A stretch of 64,000 bases of DNA from Akkermansiaceae bacterium (GCA_025457665.1 JALOTY010000009.1:18169-82168), one strand, 5' to 3'. Shown: positions 40,884-51,593, counted from the first letter of the stretch. Made by a program: numbers and translations. The notes: generated from the sequence alone by a model not told the origin.

Positions 40884-43556
40884 TCACTGCCATTTGACCC
40901 GCGGGTCATCGGCGGCCAGCAGCTTTCCGGCAAGTGTCAGCGGCGGCTTGGCCAGGCCTTGTGGCAGACGGATGCGGGCCTCGGTGAGTGTGCCTTTTTC
41001 CCATTTCAGATCGACGATGATCCCGCCCTGCGCTCGCAATCCTCGGACCGAACCGACCGGCCACTCGCGGGTCAGCGCGGGGAGCAGGGCAAGCTCGCCG
41101 GCGTGGCTTTGGAGCAGCATTTCGCAGATGCCGTTGGTGATGCCGAAATTGCCATCGATCTGAAACGGTGGATGCGTGGTCCAGAGATTGTCCAGTGTGT
41201 TCCAAGCAAGCAATCCCGCCACGCAACCATGAGCACGTTCGGCATCGGCCAGTCGTGCCCAGAGCGCGGTGCGCCATGCCCATGTCCACGAGCGACGCGA
41301 ATCCCCCACCTCACCCCGCTGGGTCAGAGAAACCCGCGCCGCCTCGGCCAACTCCGGAGTCTTCGCCATGGAGATCTGCCGCCCCGGATGCAGGGCGTAG
41401 AGATGACTGGTGTGGCGGTGATTTGATTTCTCGAAATCCGGCTTTTCCTCCATCCATTCCATGAGCTGACCCCATGAACCGATCTTCGGCCCCACGAGTT
41501 TCGCACGGGTGTCTTCGAGCTTTTTGACGAAGTCCGCATCGGTGCCGAGGGCCTTGGCGGCATCGATGGTATTGCTGAAAAGATCCCACATCAATTGCTG
41601 GGCATGAGCGGTGCCATCTTCATAGGGACCATGCTCGTGGGACCAGGCATTCGGCACCACCAGACGTCCGTCAGGCAGTGCTTTCAGGCGGCCGAGCCAG
41701 AACTTCGAGACATCGCGGAGGAAAGGATAAGCACGCTTTTCCAAGAAAGCGCGGTCACGGCCGTAAAGATAATGCGTCCAGTAATGCTGCGCCAGCCAGG
41801 CGGTGCCTTCGATGTTCCAATTCCATCCGCCGCCGCCGAAGATGTTCAAACTCATGCGTGTCACAAATCCCTCGGAATCCGCCCCGTATTCCTTGCGGGT
41901 ATGCTCGGCGTAAACCTCTTTTCCCGAATCTAACAGATCAAACAAGGGCGAGACAAGTTCCGGAAGATGGGCGGACTCCGCGAGCCAGTAGTTCATCTGC
42001 AAATTGATATTCGTATGGTAGTCGGCAAACCATGCCGGTCGGTTCGAGTTGTTCCAAATCCCCTGAAGATTCGCCGGCAGGGTGCCGGGGCGAGAGGAAC
42101 CGATGAGCAGGTAGCGGCCGTATTGGAAAAGGATTTCCTCGAGATCCGGATCCAGGCAGGAACGGGGCAGTTCGCGGGCTCCCTCACGATATCTCTGGAT
42201 GCGCTGGCGGAGCGGTAGCGCGGCGATTTCCGGGGCTGTCGAACCGACATCGATGCCCACGCGATCGAAGAGGGCTTGATGGTCTTTCACGTGGGCTTCC
42301 ATGAGATCCGACCAAGGAATTTTCACCGCCGCACGCACTTGAGCTTCGACCTTGTCGGCCGCCCTGCCCTCATGCCAGCGTTTGCTACGATCCATCACGT
42401 AGTTCGTGCCCGCACCGAGAATCACCAGGGCGGAGTCACAGCCTTCCAGCACCAGCTTGCCATCCTCCGCCCGCACCGTGCCACCCTGGGAGCGCACCGT
42501 GACGCGCGCGGCGTAGTCGAGTCCATTGTCGAAAGAACCATCGAGCATCAGCGAAGCCCCTGCCGCGCCAAGCTTGTCCTTGCCTTCATGTGCCGATTTC
42601 AAGGAGAGCGTGCCGTGGATTTTCCCCGACTCGGATGCTTCTAACAGCCACGCCACCACCCCAGCCGGATGCGAAGCGATGGCGGTTCGGGTAAATGTCA
42701 CTCCGCCCTCCTTGTAGGTCAGCGTGTGGACCGCGCGGGCAAGGTCCAGCTCACGGCGGAAGGCTCCAGCCTTGGGATTCATCGAGGCACTGACGCCATC
42801 GATCGCGATGTCACCGATCTGAAAGTGATCGGCCCCTTCACGCGGCACGAAGGTGAAACGAAACCAGCGAAAAGCCCCGGCGGCCTTGCCGGCGGAGGTG
42901 GTGAAATCGACCGATTGATTTCTCCCGGAAAAGGGCGGCTGATCCTTTTTTTCATCGAGCAGAGTCCACTCCCGACCATCGCTGGAAGCTTCGAGCCGCC
43001 AGGCTTGAGGATCGCGCTGGGGCATGTCGTTTCCGCTGCTCAAACGGTATTGGGAAACGGCCACCGCTTCGGGCACCACGATCTGCCAGACCACGGGTTT
43101 GGCATCGGCGATTTCAAAGCACCACTTCGTGCCGGGATCGCCATCGTGACTTTTGGAAAGGTCCTGACCCTCGTTCCCCGCTCCCCCATGACTGGGCGAA
43201 CTCACCGCCGAATCCGGCACCGCTCCGCCGGCCTCGAAGACCAACTCGCCCATGTTCTGATAGGAGCCGAAGTAATCCCCACCGGGCTGGGACGGCTCGG
43301 ATTCGTATCCACCTGTGGCATTTTCATTTCCCGTCCAGAGGGAATCGACCGTGAACTGGATGCGGTCCAAGGCCTTCCCGCCGTAGAGCGTCGCCCCGAG
43401 AAAGCCGTTGCCGATGGGATAGACATCGCGCTCCCAGTTTTCCGCGGGCTTGTCGTCCCACAACACCAAGTCGCCGGCATGCAGCGGCAAGATCAGAGCC
43501 AAAATCATCCATGGGGAAAGCCCTCGGGACCTATGGAGCAAAAAATCGGGAGACAT
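40884..43556 (-). CDS. GH95 alpha-L-fucosidase/galactosidase with inserted discoidin-like domain
   Basis: This 890-residue exported enzyme matches GH95 (alpha-L-fucosidase or alpha-L-galactosidase): an N-terminal beta domain ([28 protein letters not shown] in outline), [16 protein letters not shown], the catalytic barrel region [17 protein letters not shown], then [11 protein letters not shown] and [16 protein letters not shown]. Between LGELVFE and FRRELDL, residues 112-258 form an F5/8-type C (discoidin-like, CBM32-type) insertion with [12 protein letters not shown] and [12 protein letters not shown]. The start ATG at 43556 gives a signal peptide; [12 protein letters not shown] further in could also be used. 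Two TTA codons lie in CTGTTAG words. Confidence 0.85.
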   Translation of the reverse strand: MSPDFLLHRSRGLSPWMILALILPLHAGDLVLWDDKPAENWERDVYPIGNGFLGATLYGGKALDRIQFTVDSLWTGNENATGGYESEPSQPGGDYFGSYQNMGELVFEAGGAVPDSAVSSPSHGGAGNEGQDLSKSHDGDPGTKWCFEIADAKPVVWQIVVPEAVAVSQYRLSSGNDMPQRDPQAWRLEASSDGREWTLLDEKKDQPPFSGRNQSVDFTTSAGKAAGAFRWFRFTFVPREGADHFQIGDIAIDGVSASMNPKAGAFRRELDLARAVHTLTYKEGGVTFTRTAIASHPAGVVAWLLEASESGKIHGTLSLKSAHEGKDKLGAAGASLMLDGSFDNGLDYAARVTVRSQGGTVRAEDGKLVLEGCDSALVILGAGTNYVMDRSKRWHEGRAADKVEAQVRAAVKIPWSDLMEAHVKDHQALFDRVGIDVGSTAPEIAALPLRQRIQRYREGARELPRSCLDPDLEEILFQYGRYLLIGSSRPGTLPANLQGIWNNSNRPAWFADYHTNINLQMNYWLAESAHLPELVSPLFDLLDSGKEVYAEHTRKEYGADSEGFVTRMSLNIFGGGGWNWNIEGTAWLAQHYWTHYLYGRDRAFLEKRAYPFLRDVSKFWLGRLKALPDGRLVVPNAWSHEHGPYEDGTAHAQQLMWDLFSNTIDAAKALGTDADFVKKLEDTRAKLVGPKIGSWGQLMEWMEEKPDFEKSNHRHTSHLYALHPGRQISMAKTPELAEAARVSLTQRGEVGDSRRSWTWAWRTALWARLADAERAHGCVAGLLAWNTLDNLWTTHPPFQIDGNFGITNGICEMLLQSHAGELALLPALTREWPVGSVRGLRAQGGIIVDLKWEKGTLTEARIRLPQGLAKPPLTLAGKLLAADDPRVKWQ

Positions 43557-43721
43557 GATCGGGTCAATTCTGTTGGGATCGAAGAAGCTGCGGCAAGGCA
43601 TCCATACGCGGGAAAATCCATGGGCCGATCAAGCGAATTTCCCGGCGCGGCCCTCCTTCCCAAGACCTCCGGGAAAGCTCTGCAAGATCCGCCCTCGAAC
43701 TCACGTATCTGCCCGGATTTC

Positions 43722-46412
43722 ATGAGCTTGACCCGCCTTTCCCTTCTTCTTGTCGCCGCAGCCCTGCCGGCTCCCATCCTCGCCCAAGACTGGAATCCGG
43801 GTCAGCCCCCCGCCAGCGTGCCCACCCAGGCCTTCCACGCGCCCGAGGGCCTTGAGGTCACCGTCTGGGCCTCCACGCCGCAACTTTTCAATCCCACCAA
43901 CATCGATGTCGATGCCGCCGGCCGCATCTGGGTCGCCGAAGGGGTGAACTACCGCGGTCACAACGGCCGCCGGCCGGAGGGCGACCGCATCAGCGTGCTC
44001 GCCGACACCGATGGCGACGGCAAAGCCGACAAGTCGCACACCTTCGTTCAGGAAAAAGGCCTCGTCGCCCCGCTCGGAGTCGCAGTGTTCGACAACGTGA
44101 TCGTGGTCTCCCAACCGCCGGACATGATCGTTTACACCGACGTCAATCGCGACCTCGTTTTCGATCCCGCAGTGGACAAACGCGAGGTGCTTCTGACCGG
44201 TTTCAACGGCCGCAACCACGACCACTCGCTCCACTCCGTGACTGGCGGACCGGACGGGAAATGGTATTTCAATCAAGGCAACTGCGGGGCGATCTTCACC
44301 GACAAGTCCGGCCGGACTTTCAACATGGGCGGCGACTACTACCAAAGCGGCGGGGGCGATTGGTTTGTCGACACCCGCGCCGCTGGCGGAAAAAAGAGCG
44401 ATGACGGCTTCCAGTGGACCTCCGGTTTCAGCGCCCGCATGAACCCGGATGGCAGTGCCGTGGAAATCATCGGCCACGGCTACCGCAACAGCTACGAACA
44501 CACCGTCAACTCGCTGGGCGAACTCTTCCAAAACGACAACGACGACCCACCCGCCTGCCGCACCTCCTACGTGCTCGAATACGGCTCCGCCGGTTATTTC
44601 ACCCGCGAGGGCCGCTTCTACAATTCCGTGAAACGCCCCGGCCAGGAACACTGGCGGAATCACTGGCGTCAGGATGATCCCGGCACTTTCGATGTCGGCG
44701 ATGTCTACGGCGGCGGTTCACCCACCGGCATCGTCTTCTACGAAAACGGCGCACTCGGCGATGCCCATGCGGGCACTCTCCTGAGCTGTGAAGCAGCGCG
44801 AAATGTGGTCTTCGGATACAAGCCGGAACCGGTGGGCGCAGGATACAAACTGGAGCGCACCGATTGGCTGACCTCGAACAAAACCGGCGAGTATGATGGG
44901 GCCGATTTCACCCAGGGCGCCCGCAAGGTGCAGACGGTCGAAGGTGGAAATCCCCTGCTCTTTCGCCCGTCAGACGTCGCCGTGGGTGCCGATGGGGCCA
45001 TCTATGTCTGCGATTGGTTCGACCCCCGCGTGGGCGGCCACGGCGATATGGATGGATCCTGCTCGGGCACGATTTACCGCATCGCTCCGAAAGGTTTCAA
45101 ACCGAGCATTCCGGCGGTCGATCTCGGCACCATCGATGGCGCGATCACCGCTCTGCGCAGCCCTGCACCCAATGTCCGCTGGACCGGTTTCAACGCCCTG
45201 AAATCCAAAGCAGCCGAAGCCCTTCCGGCCGTGAAGGCCCTCCTCGCGGACCCGAATCCATGGATCGCAAGTCGCGCCATCTGGTTGCTCCCCCACCTCG
45301 GCCCCGATGGCCTCCGCGAATGCGAAGCCCGCCTGCGCTCCGAGCAGGTCCGCGAACGCCTTGTGGCCTTCCGCGCGCTGCGCCGGGCCGGCATCGATAT
45401 CCTGCCGCACGCCACGGCTCTTGCGGCCGATGCTTCGCCAGCCATCCGTCGCGATGTCGCCCTCGCCATGCGTGGCCGCCCCGCCTCCGAAGCCGCACCG
45501 GTGCTCATCGCCGTGGCCAAGGGCTGGGATGGGAAGGACAAGAATTACCTCGAATCCATCGGCCTGGGTGCCGAAAACCACGAGTCGGAAACCTGGACCG
45601 CCATGCGCGACGCCCTCTCCCCCGGCGATCCCCTGCAATGGTCCGAGCCCTTTGCCCGCCTGACCTGGAGGCTCTGGCCGGTGGCTGCGATCGATTCCCT
45701 CAAAGCCCGCGCCAGCAGCGCCACGCTCACCAAGGAGCAGCGGGCATTCGCCGTCGAATCGCTTTCCTTCATCAACGACCCCAAGGCTGCCGACGTCCTG
45801 TTTGAAATCGTCACCACCAACGGCCCCGCGAAATCGGAAGCCATGGGCTGGCTATTCATGCGCGGCACCGGTGCATGGGCGTCCTTCGGCCTCGGGCAGA
45901 GGCTCAAGGAAACAGGCATCTACGATCCCGAGAAAATCGTCCTCAGCGAATCGATCGTCCCCGGAAAACCCGCCAGCACCCGCTTTTCCGAACAGGACGT
46001 GCTCGCTTTGAAAGGAGACGCGGTTCGCGGTAAGACGACCGCGATGCGCTGCGTGATGTGCCACCACATCGAGGGCGTGGGACCTCATTACGGACCGGAT
46101 CTCAAAGGCTGGGTCGCCCGCCAGGGCCCCGACATGGCCGTCAAGGCCATCGTCAATCCCTCGGCCGACATCGCCCACGGCTTCCACGGCACCGCGTTGC
46201 AACTGAAGGACGGGAAATGGATCGATGGCCGCATCGAGTCCGATGGTGATCCGATCGTGACAACATCCACGGGCGGTGTCACCCAGCTTGTCCCGCGGGA
46301 CCGGGTGCAGTCGCGACATGAAATGGACCGCTCTCTGATGCTGAATGCCGATCAGCTCAACCTTTCCGCTCAAGACGTGGCGGACATCGTCGAGTGGCTG
46401 AAGAGTTACTGA
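43722..46412 (+). CDS. PVC-type membrane-bound dehydrogenase with HEAT repeats and cytochrome c
   Basis: This 896-residue secreted protein has a signal peptide, a propeller of the PVC dehydrogenase type (about 35-480: EVTVWASTPQLFNPTNIDVDAAGRIWVAEG in outline, DTDGDGKAD, HDHSLHSVTGGPDGKWYF), a HEAT-repeat region (about 500-690) and a C-terminal cytochrome c domain with CVMCHH (Cys777, Cys780, His781). It probably oxidises a carbohydrate or alcohol in the periplasm and passes electrons to haem. ATG at 43722 (MSLTRLSLLLVAAALPAPILA in outline) was chosen; 165 bp separate it from the divergent GH95 gene, which suggests shared regulation. Confidence 0.85.
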   Translation: MSLTRLSLLLVAAALPAPILAQDWNPGQPPASVPTQAFHAPEGLEVTVWASTPQLFNPTNIDVDAAGRIWVAEGVNYRGHNGRRPEGDRISVLADTDGDGKADKSHTFVQEKGLVAPLGVAVFDNVIVVSQPPDMIVYTDVNRDLVFDPAVDKREVLLTGFNGRNHDHSLHSVTGGPDGKWYFNQGNCGAIFTDKSGRTFNMGGDYYQSGGGDWFVDTRAAGGKKSDDGFQWTSGFSARMNPDGSAVEIIGHGYRNSYEHTVNSLGELFQNDNDDPPACRTSYVLEYGSAGYFTREGRFYNSVKRPGQEHWRNHWRQDDPGTFDVGDVYGGGSPTGIVFYENGALGDAHAGTLLSCEAARNVVFGYKPEPVGAGYKLERTDWLTSNKTGEYDGADFTQGARKVQTVEGGNPLLFRPSDVAVGADGAIYVCDWFDPRVGGHGDMDGSCSGTIYRIAPKGFKPSIPAVDLGTIDGAITALRSPAPNVRWTGFNALKSKAAEALPAVKALLADPNPWIASRAIWLLPHLGPDGLRECEARLRSEQVRERLVAFRALRRAGIDILPHATALAADASPAIRRDVALAMRGRPASEAAPVLIAVAKGWDGKDKNYLESIGLGAENHESETWTAMRDALSPGDPLQWSEPFARLTWRLWPVAAIDSLKARASSATLTKEQRAFAVESLSFINDPKAADVLFEIVTTNGPAKSEAMGWLFMRGTGAWASFGLGQRLKETGIYDPEKIVLSESIVPGKPASTRFSEQDVLALKGDAVRGKTTAMRCVMCHHIEGVGPHYGPDLKGWVARQGPDMAVKAIVNPSADIAHGFHGTALQLKDGKWIDGRIESDGDPIVTTSTGGVTQLVPRDRVQSRHEMDRSLMLNADQLNLSAQDVADIVEWLKSY

Positions 46413-46421
46413 AGCCCTTCT

Positions 46422-47531
46422 TCACTCCAGCACGCCGAGGTATTCGCTGGACCGCGACGGGTTGCCGATCAGCCGCGGTCGGTCGTCCCATTCCGTCGCA
46501 TTTCCCACCGCCCGCTGCCACATCCGCTTGGTCGCCTTTCCCGGATCCTTGCGTTTCGACTCGGTGGGTTTCATCGGATCATCGCGCGTTTCCTCCCGCA
46601 GCTCCCAGGCAAAGATCGGCCTCAAGGCCACCCCCTTGGCATCCCAGTTCCGCCATTCGCCGAAACGCAGATCCATCAACCACACCCCATCCGCCGTTTG
46701 CCGGGCCAGGCACCAGTCCTTCGAGAACCGCCGCACCTCCGCCACCTCGGGTCGCCGTGTCCACTTCTCAAGGGTGCCGGCTTCTTTCTGATAGATCGTC
46801 CATGTCACCGCCCGCTCGCCATCGAAGAGCGATCGATACCCCACCCAGAAATCACCCTCGCGTTCGACCACACAACGCCACAGCAGGATTCCCATTGGCG
46901 CCGGGGCAGTCATCGTGCGCTCCCACTTCAGCCCCCGCCGGGCGAGGTCCGCCTCGAAGTTCGCCTTCATCGCCGCCCGGGCCCCGAGTGAAAGCCCGGC
47001 ATACAGCGAGGAAATCGCCACAGCCACCGCCGTCACCTTGAGACCACGACCTTTTTTCCATTTCGGAAAATCCAGGAAACAACCCCAAATCGCCGCCACC
47101 AGCAGCGGCAGGGTGAAGACCGGATCGACGATGAAAAGGTTGTCCAGCGAGTAGGGGTAGGAGCTGAAAGGCCAAGCGATCTGGGTGCCATAGACGGTGA
47201 AGACATCGATCAACACATGGGTCCCCAAGGCCAGGAACACAAAGATACCGGCCTGCTGCGGGCTGACCTTCTCGCGCTTCCATGCCTTCGCCAGAGGCTT
47301 GGCGAGGAGGAAAGAGAGCAGCACGATGAGAAGCAGGGAATGCGTCGGCCCGCGATGAAGTCGCAAATCCCAGCGGGTATCGAAAAACGGCATCAGCAGT
47401 GCATCGAGGTCCGGCAGGGTGCCGAAGGCCACTCCCCAGCCCAAGGCGCGCCGCCCCAGCTTGTGCCCGAGCACCAGCGCCCCCATTGCCGAGCCCAGCA
47501 CGGCCTGTGTGAGTGAATCCACGACCGCCAT
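46422..47531 (-). CDS. Membrane-bound metal-dependent hydrolase (YdjM/DUF457-like)
   Basis: This 369-residue protein has an N-terminal domain with several membrane helices and His/Asp motifs typical of the YdjM/LexA-regulated family: DSLTQAVLGSAMGAL, GTLPDLDALL, HRGPTHSLLL, LGTHVLIDVFTVYGTQ. The Asp/His residues probably bind metal. The remaining ~190 residues form a beta-rich soluble domain with many Trp. The biochemical reaction of the family is not established. The gene is convergent with the PVC dehydrogenase, 9 bp between stops, and divergent from psd. Confidence 0.75.
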   Translation of the reverse strand: MAVVDSLTQAVLGSAMGALVLGHKLGRRALGWGVAFGTLPDLDALLMPFFDTRWDLRLHRGPTHSLLLIVLLSFLLAKPLAKAWKREKVSPQQAGIFVFLALGTHVLIDVFTVYGTQIAWPFSSYPYSLDNLFIVDPVFTLPLLVAAIWGCFLDFPKWKKGRGLKVTAVAVAISSLYAGLSLGARAAMKANFEADLARRGLKWERTMTAPAPMGILLWRCVVEREGDFWVGYRSLFDGERAVTWTIYQKEAGTLEKWTRRPEVAEVRRFSKDWCLARQTADGVWLMDLRFGEWRNWDAKGVALRPIFAWELREETRDDPMKPTESKRKDPGKATKRMWQRAVGNATEWDDRPRLIGNPSRSSEYLGVLE

Positions 47532-47678
47532 TCACCCCAAGCGGCCCCGCCCGCCAAGCCGAATATCGTCCTTCCCGCCCATGTGCCCGCGCGATGGTCC
47601 ACGGATTGCTACTCCGGCCTTGCTTCTTCGGTCCCGCGGTCTTGAATCCCCCTCCTTTTTCCCGCCCTTCCCCACTCC

Positions 47679-48563
47679 GTGAACGATATCCGCTTTTTCA
47701 ACCGCCATACCGGAGCCATGGAGACCGAGCAGGTCTATGGTGAGGGCTTCCTGCGCTTCACTTACGAAAATCCCCTCGGAGCCCTGCCGCTCCACTCCCT
47801 CATCAAACGCGCCGCCTTTTCCCGCTGGTATGGAAAACGCATGGATCAGCCGGAAAGCCGCGAACGCATCGATCCCTTCATCCGCAGCTACGGGCTCGAT
47901 CCCGAGGAATTTGCCGATCCGGTCTCGTCCTTCGCCAGCTTCAACGAATTCTTCTTCCGCAAGCTGAAACCCGCAGCCCGGCCCATCGATGCCGAGGCAC
48001 GGGTCGTTTTTCCGGCCGACGGTCGCCATCTGGGATTTCCGCGGATCTCGGACATCACTTCCTTCTTCGTCAAAAACCAGCGCTTCGACCTCGCTGGGCT
48101 GTTAGGCGATGGCAAGCTTGCCCGGCGCTTTGCCGATGGCTCGCTGGTCCTCTCTCGGCTTTGCCCGGTGGATTACCACCGTTTCCATTTCCCCTGCGCC
48201 GGCACTCCCGGTCCGGCGGAGATGATCGATGGCCCGCTTTACTCGGTTTCCCCCATCGCCCTGCGCCGCCGCCTCGGCTATCTGTGGGAAAACAAACGCA
48301 GCCTGACCCGCCTGGAAACCGCTGATCTCGGCCTGGTGCTCATCGTCGAAATCGGTGCCACCTGCGTGGGTGCCATCCACCAGACCTACACGCCCGGTGA
48401 GCCGGTGGAGAAAGGCCAGGAAAAGGGTTACTTCGCTTTTGGCGGATCCTCCACCATCACGATTTTCGAACCCGGCGCAGTGCAGCTTGCCACGGATCTT
48501 CTCGGCTACAGCTCACGCCAGATCGAACTCTACGCCCGCATCGGCACAGCCATGGCGAGCTGA
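47679..48563 (+). CDS. psd: Phosphatidylserine decarboxylase
   Basis: This 294-residue proenzyme converts phosphatidylserine to phosphatidylethanolamine at the membrane. The central FASFNEFFFRKLKP and VVFPADGRHLG segments are family hallmarks; DYHRFHFP carries the catalytic His, and FAFGGSSTITIFEPG contains the Gly-Ser self-cleavage site that creates the pyruvoyl group. The GGSS sequence is a variant of LGST/GGST. Start is GTG at 47679. A TTA codon in CTGTTAG lies at 48099-48105. It is convergent with the Lrp-family gene, 13 bp between stops. Confidence 0.9.
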   Translation: MNDIRFFNRHTGAMETEQVYGEGFLRFTYENPLGALPLHSLIKRAAFSRWYGKRMDQPESRERIDPFIRSYGLDPEEFADPVSSFASFNEFFFRKLKPAARPIDAEARVVFPADGRHLGFPRISDITSFFVKNQRFDLAGLLGDGKLARRFADGSLVLSRLCPVDYHRFHFPCAGTPGPAEMIDGPLYSVSPIALRRRLGYLWENKRSLTRLETADLGLVLIVEIGATCVGAIHQTYTPGEPVEKGQEKGYFAFGGSSTITIFEPGAVQLATDLLGYSSRQIELYARIGTAMAS

Positions 48564-48576
48564 GGCGGCCACCCGT

Positions 48577-49062
48577 TCAAGGGGCCACCGCCAGCCGCTG
48601 GGTCTCGGATTCGCCTTCCAGCAGGAAGCCGTTTTCCTTGTAGGTCTTCAGCCGGAAATGGGTGGCGGTGGAAAGTACGCCATCCATCGTACTAAGCTTC
48701 TCGGAGACAAACCTTGCGACCTCGCGCAGATCCCCGCCCTCGACCACGACCATCAGGTCATAGCCGCCACTCGCCAGATAGCAGCTCGTGACCTGCTCGA
48801 AACGGGCGATGCGCATCGCCAACCGGTCGAAGCCACCGCCACGCTCGGGCGTAAGCTTGACCTCGATGAAGGCCGAAACATCGCGATCGCCCGCGCGGTC
48901 GGGATCGATCACTGCCTGGTATCCGGCAATGGTGCCATCCTCTTCCCACTGCGTGATGCGGGCTTTCACCTCGGACTCACCGAGCGAAAGCAGCTCGGCG
49001 AGTTCCTTCGGCGTGTGGCGGGCATTGCGGCGCAGCAGGTCAAGCAGGGGATCGATGGACAT
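48577..49062 (-). CDS. Lrp/AsnC-family regulator
   Basis: This 161-residue protein has an N-terminal winged helix (ARHTPKELAELLSLGESEVKARITQWEEDGTIAGYQAV in outline) and a C-terminal RAM domain (VSAFIEVKL, CYLASGGYDLMVVVEGGD) that binds amino acids or other effectors and mediates octamer formation. The helix order and the position of the effector strands fit the family. Its targets are unknown; it lies 47 bp downstream of the phosphofructokinase gene on the same strand, so the two are probably co-transcribed. Confidence 0.85.
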   Translation of the reverse strand: MSIDPLLDLLRRNARHTPKELAELLSLGESEVKARITQWEEDGTIAGYQAVIDPDRAGDRDVSAFIEVKLTPERGGGFDRLAMRIARFEQVTSCYLASGGYDLMVVVEGGDLREVARFVSEKLSTMDGVLSTATHFRLKTYKENGFLLEGESETQRLAVAP

Positions 49063-49109
49063 GACGGGAATTCAAGAGGGTTTCAAGGAAGGCGGATCAT
49101 CGGTGGCAT

Positions 49110-50183
49110 TCAATCGCCCAGACAGATTCCCACGGCCTTCGCGGCGGCCACCATTTCGCCGTCCGGTGAAACCAGTCGGAGTTGGTTCACGGCTTCTTCG
49201 ATCGGCACCGAGTCCACATGATAGGCTTGATAGCTCACCATCCGGCCGAAGCGTCCCTCGGAAGCCAGTTTCACCGCCATGACGCCGAATCGGGTGCCGA
49301 GGATGCGGTCCAGGGCCGTCGGCGCGCCACCGCGCTGGAGGTGGCCCAGCGTGCAGGCCCGGGTTTCCTTGCCGGTGAGTTGCTCGAGCCGCTTCGCCAC
49401 GATTTCCCCCACACCGCCGAGACGGACTTCACCGCCGGCGTTGTCGGCAATGGTGACAATTTCGCCGTCGGGGAGTTTCGCCCCTTCGGCCACCACCACC
49501 AGGGTGCTGTGATGTCCTTGGGCGTCACGCTCCTTGATGAACTCCGCCACCTTCTCGGTGCTGAAAGGGATTTCCGGCAAAAGAATGACCTGCGCGCCGC
49601 CGGCGATGCCACCCCACAGGGCGATCCAGCCAGCATGGCGGCCCATGACTTCCAAAACCATCACCCGCTTGTGGCTCTCCGCCGTGGTATGCAGGCGGTC
49701 GAGGCCATCGACCACCGTGCTCACCGCACTGTCGAAGCCGAAGGTCATGGCCGTGGCTTGAAGGTCGTTGTCGATGGTTTTCGGCACGCCGATGATAGGC
49801 CAGCCTTCGCGGTAGAGCTGCAAGCCGGTGGTCAGGGAGCCATCGCCGCCGACCACGACCAGCGCGCCGATGCCGAGTTGATCCAGCGTGCGCTTCGCCT
49901 TGGCGACGATTTCCGCCGGCACCTCGGCGATGTCGCCCTTGCCGACCTTGGCGGCGAAGTGGCCCTTGTTGGTGGTCCCGAGAATGGTCCCACCGAGTTT
50001 GAGGATTCCGATGGTGTCCTGAGGACGAAGAACCGTGAAATCGCCGGGGGGCAGAAGGCCTTCGAAGCCGTCCTTGAAGCCGATGACCTCCCAGCCGAGG
50101 TTGCTGGCAGCGCCCACGACACCGTGGATCACCGCGTTCAATCCAGGACAATCGCCGCCGCTGTTGAGAATTCCGATGCGCAT
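49110..50183 (-). CDS. pfkA: 6-phosphofructokinase
   Basis: This 357-residue enzyme phosphorylates fructose 6-phosphate in glycolysis. It has the nucleotide site GILNSGGDCPGLNAVI, GGDGSLTTG (Gly115 at the position that favours ATP), GVPKTIDNDL (Lys135), FGFDSAVSTV and GRHAGWIAL. The combination of Gly and Lys at these two positions is typical of the actinobacterial-type ATP-dependent group; PPi-dependent enzymes have Asp at the first. ATG at 50183 (MRIGILNSGG) was chosen over upstream codons without family similarity. The Lrp regulator follows downstream. Confidence 0.88.
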   Translation of the reverse strand: MRIGILNSGGDCPGLNAVIHGVVGAASNLGWEVIGFKDGFEGLLPPGDFTVLRPQDTIGILKLGGTILGTTNKGHFAAKVGKGDIAEVPAEIVAKAKRTLDQLGIGALVVVGGDGSLTTGLQLYREGWPIIGVPKTIDNDLQATAMTFGFDSAVSTVVDGLDRLHTTAESHKRVMVLEVMGRHAGWIALWGGIAGGAQVILLPEIPFSTEKVAEFIKERDAQGHHSTLVVVAEGAKLPDGEIVTIADNAGGEVRLGGVGEIVAKRLEQLTGKETRACTLGHLQRGGAPTALDRILGTRFGVMAVKLASEGRFGRMVSYQAYHVDSVPIEEAVNQLRLVSPDGEMVAAAKAVGICLGD

Positions 50184-50289
50184 CGGCGCTGTCCCTGCCG
50201 GATTTCCCCCGCTTTGATAAGCGCAAAAAACCGGGAACTGCGATTGTCTTGGCCGATGACGGAAAATCCGCATTTCCGCCCGCTGCTTT

Positions 50290-51237
50290 TCAGCGGGGAT
50301 TCGGCACGCTGAGAAACTCCCTCTCGCGTTCCTGCACCGGAGTTCCGGCCGCCACCCAGCGGTCGTAGGTCCCCCAACCTTGGCCGATCAATCCGCGCGC
50401 CCGGTTGAATCGATCCTGGGTATTGAGCAGGATGATGATCAACCTCCTCGGCGTCACCGCCTTCGAGCCATCCGGCTTGTCCCTGAGCAAGGGCTCACGC
50501 TCCACGGAAAGAGAAAGGCACTGCCCCGCCCCTGCCGTCGTCCCGGTTTTCAGACCGATGATCTGCTCGGAAACCATTTCATTCGTATTGGCCACCTGGA
50601 AACTCCGTTTGCCCCCTGGACCGGTCACGGTGACTCCCCTGGATTTCTGACGCGTCACAAAGGTGATTCCCGACCTCCGCATGGCGTAAATCGAGAGTTT
50701 CGCCATATCCGCCGCCGTGGAAATCCCCACTCGTTCGGGAGCTTCCAGGCCATGAGGGTTCACAAAGCGGGTCTTCCTCATGCTCAGCGCCTCGGCCAGG
50801 TGGTTCATCTCCACGACGAATGCCGCCACCGGATCCCCTCCCCTGCCTTTCCTCCTCAAAAACTCCCGCCCCACATGATCCGCCAAGGTCTGCGCCGCCG
50901 CATTGTCGCTGCCCAGCATCATGGAAAACATCGCATCCAGCGCCGTCAGGCTGTCACCGGGCTGCAGATTCATCGGATTCGCCCCGCCCAGACCGGCCAC
51001 GGATCCCGGAACGGTGACGGTCACGGCATTCAGCTTCACCCCCGCCGCCTCCGCCCAATCCACCACCAGCACACCCGTGGCAATCTTGGTCAGGCTCGCC
51101 ACCGGTCGCTGCACCGTGCTGTTCCGGCCGATCAGGACCTTGCCGGAATGCGCCTCCACCACCATGACCGCTTCTTGAGCCTTCATCGGCACCAGCGCCG
51201 CCATCCCAGCCATCAGGAAAATTCCGAGTTTCTTCAT
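50290..51237 (-). CDS. D-alanyl-D-alanine carboxypeptidase (S11, PBP5-like)
   Basis: This 315-residue exported protein has a signal peptide (LGIFLMAGMAALVPMKAQ) and the S11 motif set: SLTK (nucleophile Ser), SDN and KTGTTAGAG. It trims the terminal D-Ala of peptidoglycan stem peptides. The family's extra C-terminal domain and membrane anchor are not evident here, so it is short and probably soluble or loosely attached. The ATG at 51237 (MKKLGIFLMAG) gives a normal signal. It lies in the same half of the window as no other wall gene, apart from the two PBPs at 8-12 kb. Confidence 0.88.
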   Translation of the reverse strand: MKKLGIFLMAGMAALVPMKAQEAVMVVEAHSGKVLIGRNSTVQRPVASLTKIATGVLVVDWAEAAGVKLNAVTVTVPGSVAGLGGANPMNLQPGDSLTALDAMFSMMLGSDNAAAQTLADHVGREFLRRKGRGGDPVAAFVVEMNHLAEALSMRKTRFVNPHGLEAPERVGISTAADMAKLSIYAMRRSGITFVTRQKSRGVTVTGPGGKRSFQVANTNEMVSEQIIGLKTGTTAGAGQCLSLSVEREPLLRDKPDGSKAVTPRRLIIILLNTQDRFNRARGLIGQGWGTYDRWVAAGTPVQEREREFLSVPNPR

Positions 51238-51593
51238 GCCGTGCCGGGACAGCGTAGCCACCCCGCAGCCTCCCTCAACCCCAAATCCACCCCACAGGTC
51301 CCCACCCACTTCCCGCCCGTGTCAAATCGCGCCTTGCCTAACCGGGTATTTCCCCTAGCCTCGCCCCCGTGCCGCCACCCCATCCTGGCGTGGCCGCCAC
51401 ACCCACCGGACCCGGGATCGCCCCGTCCGGGTTCCACGGAGACCGTCCTTCCCGCTTCGCTACGGACGTCCCCTCCCCGGCAACAAAAAGCCGGCGAACC
51501 TCGGCCAAAGGCACCACCGGCAAGGGCCGCGGACAGACGAATCTGCCCCGCCCCTCATCCCACGCGGTCCGCACCAACCGAAAACAACACAAC
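51238..51593. other. Long divergent spacer / 5' leader of the RRM gene
   Basis: These 356 bp separate the carboxypeptidase and RRM genes. The RRM frame can be read upward to 51369, but that part has no coding character. No repeat or clear -35/-10 pair is obvious. A long leader before an RNA-binding-protein gene is compatible with post-transcriptional autoregulation, but nothing here proves it. Confidence 0.4.

Noticed and set aside
42669..43721. N-terminal extension of the PVC dehydrogenase
   Set aside because: It is antisense to GH95 and would bury the clear signal peptide at 43722.
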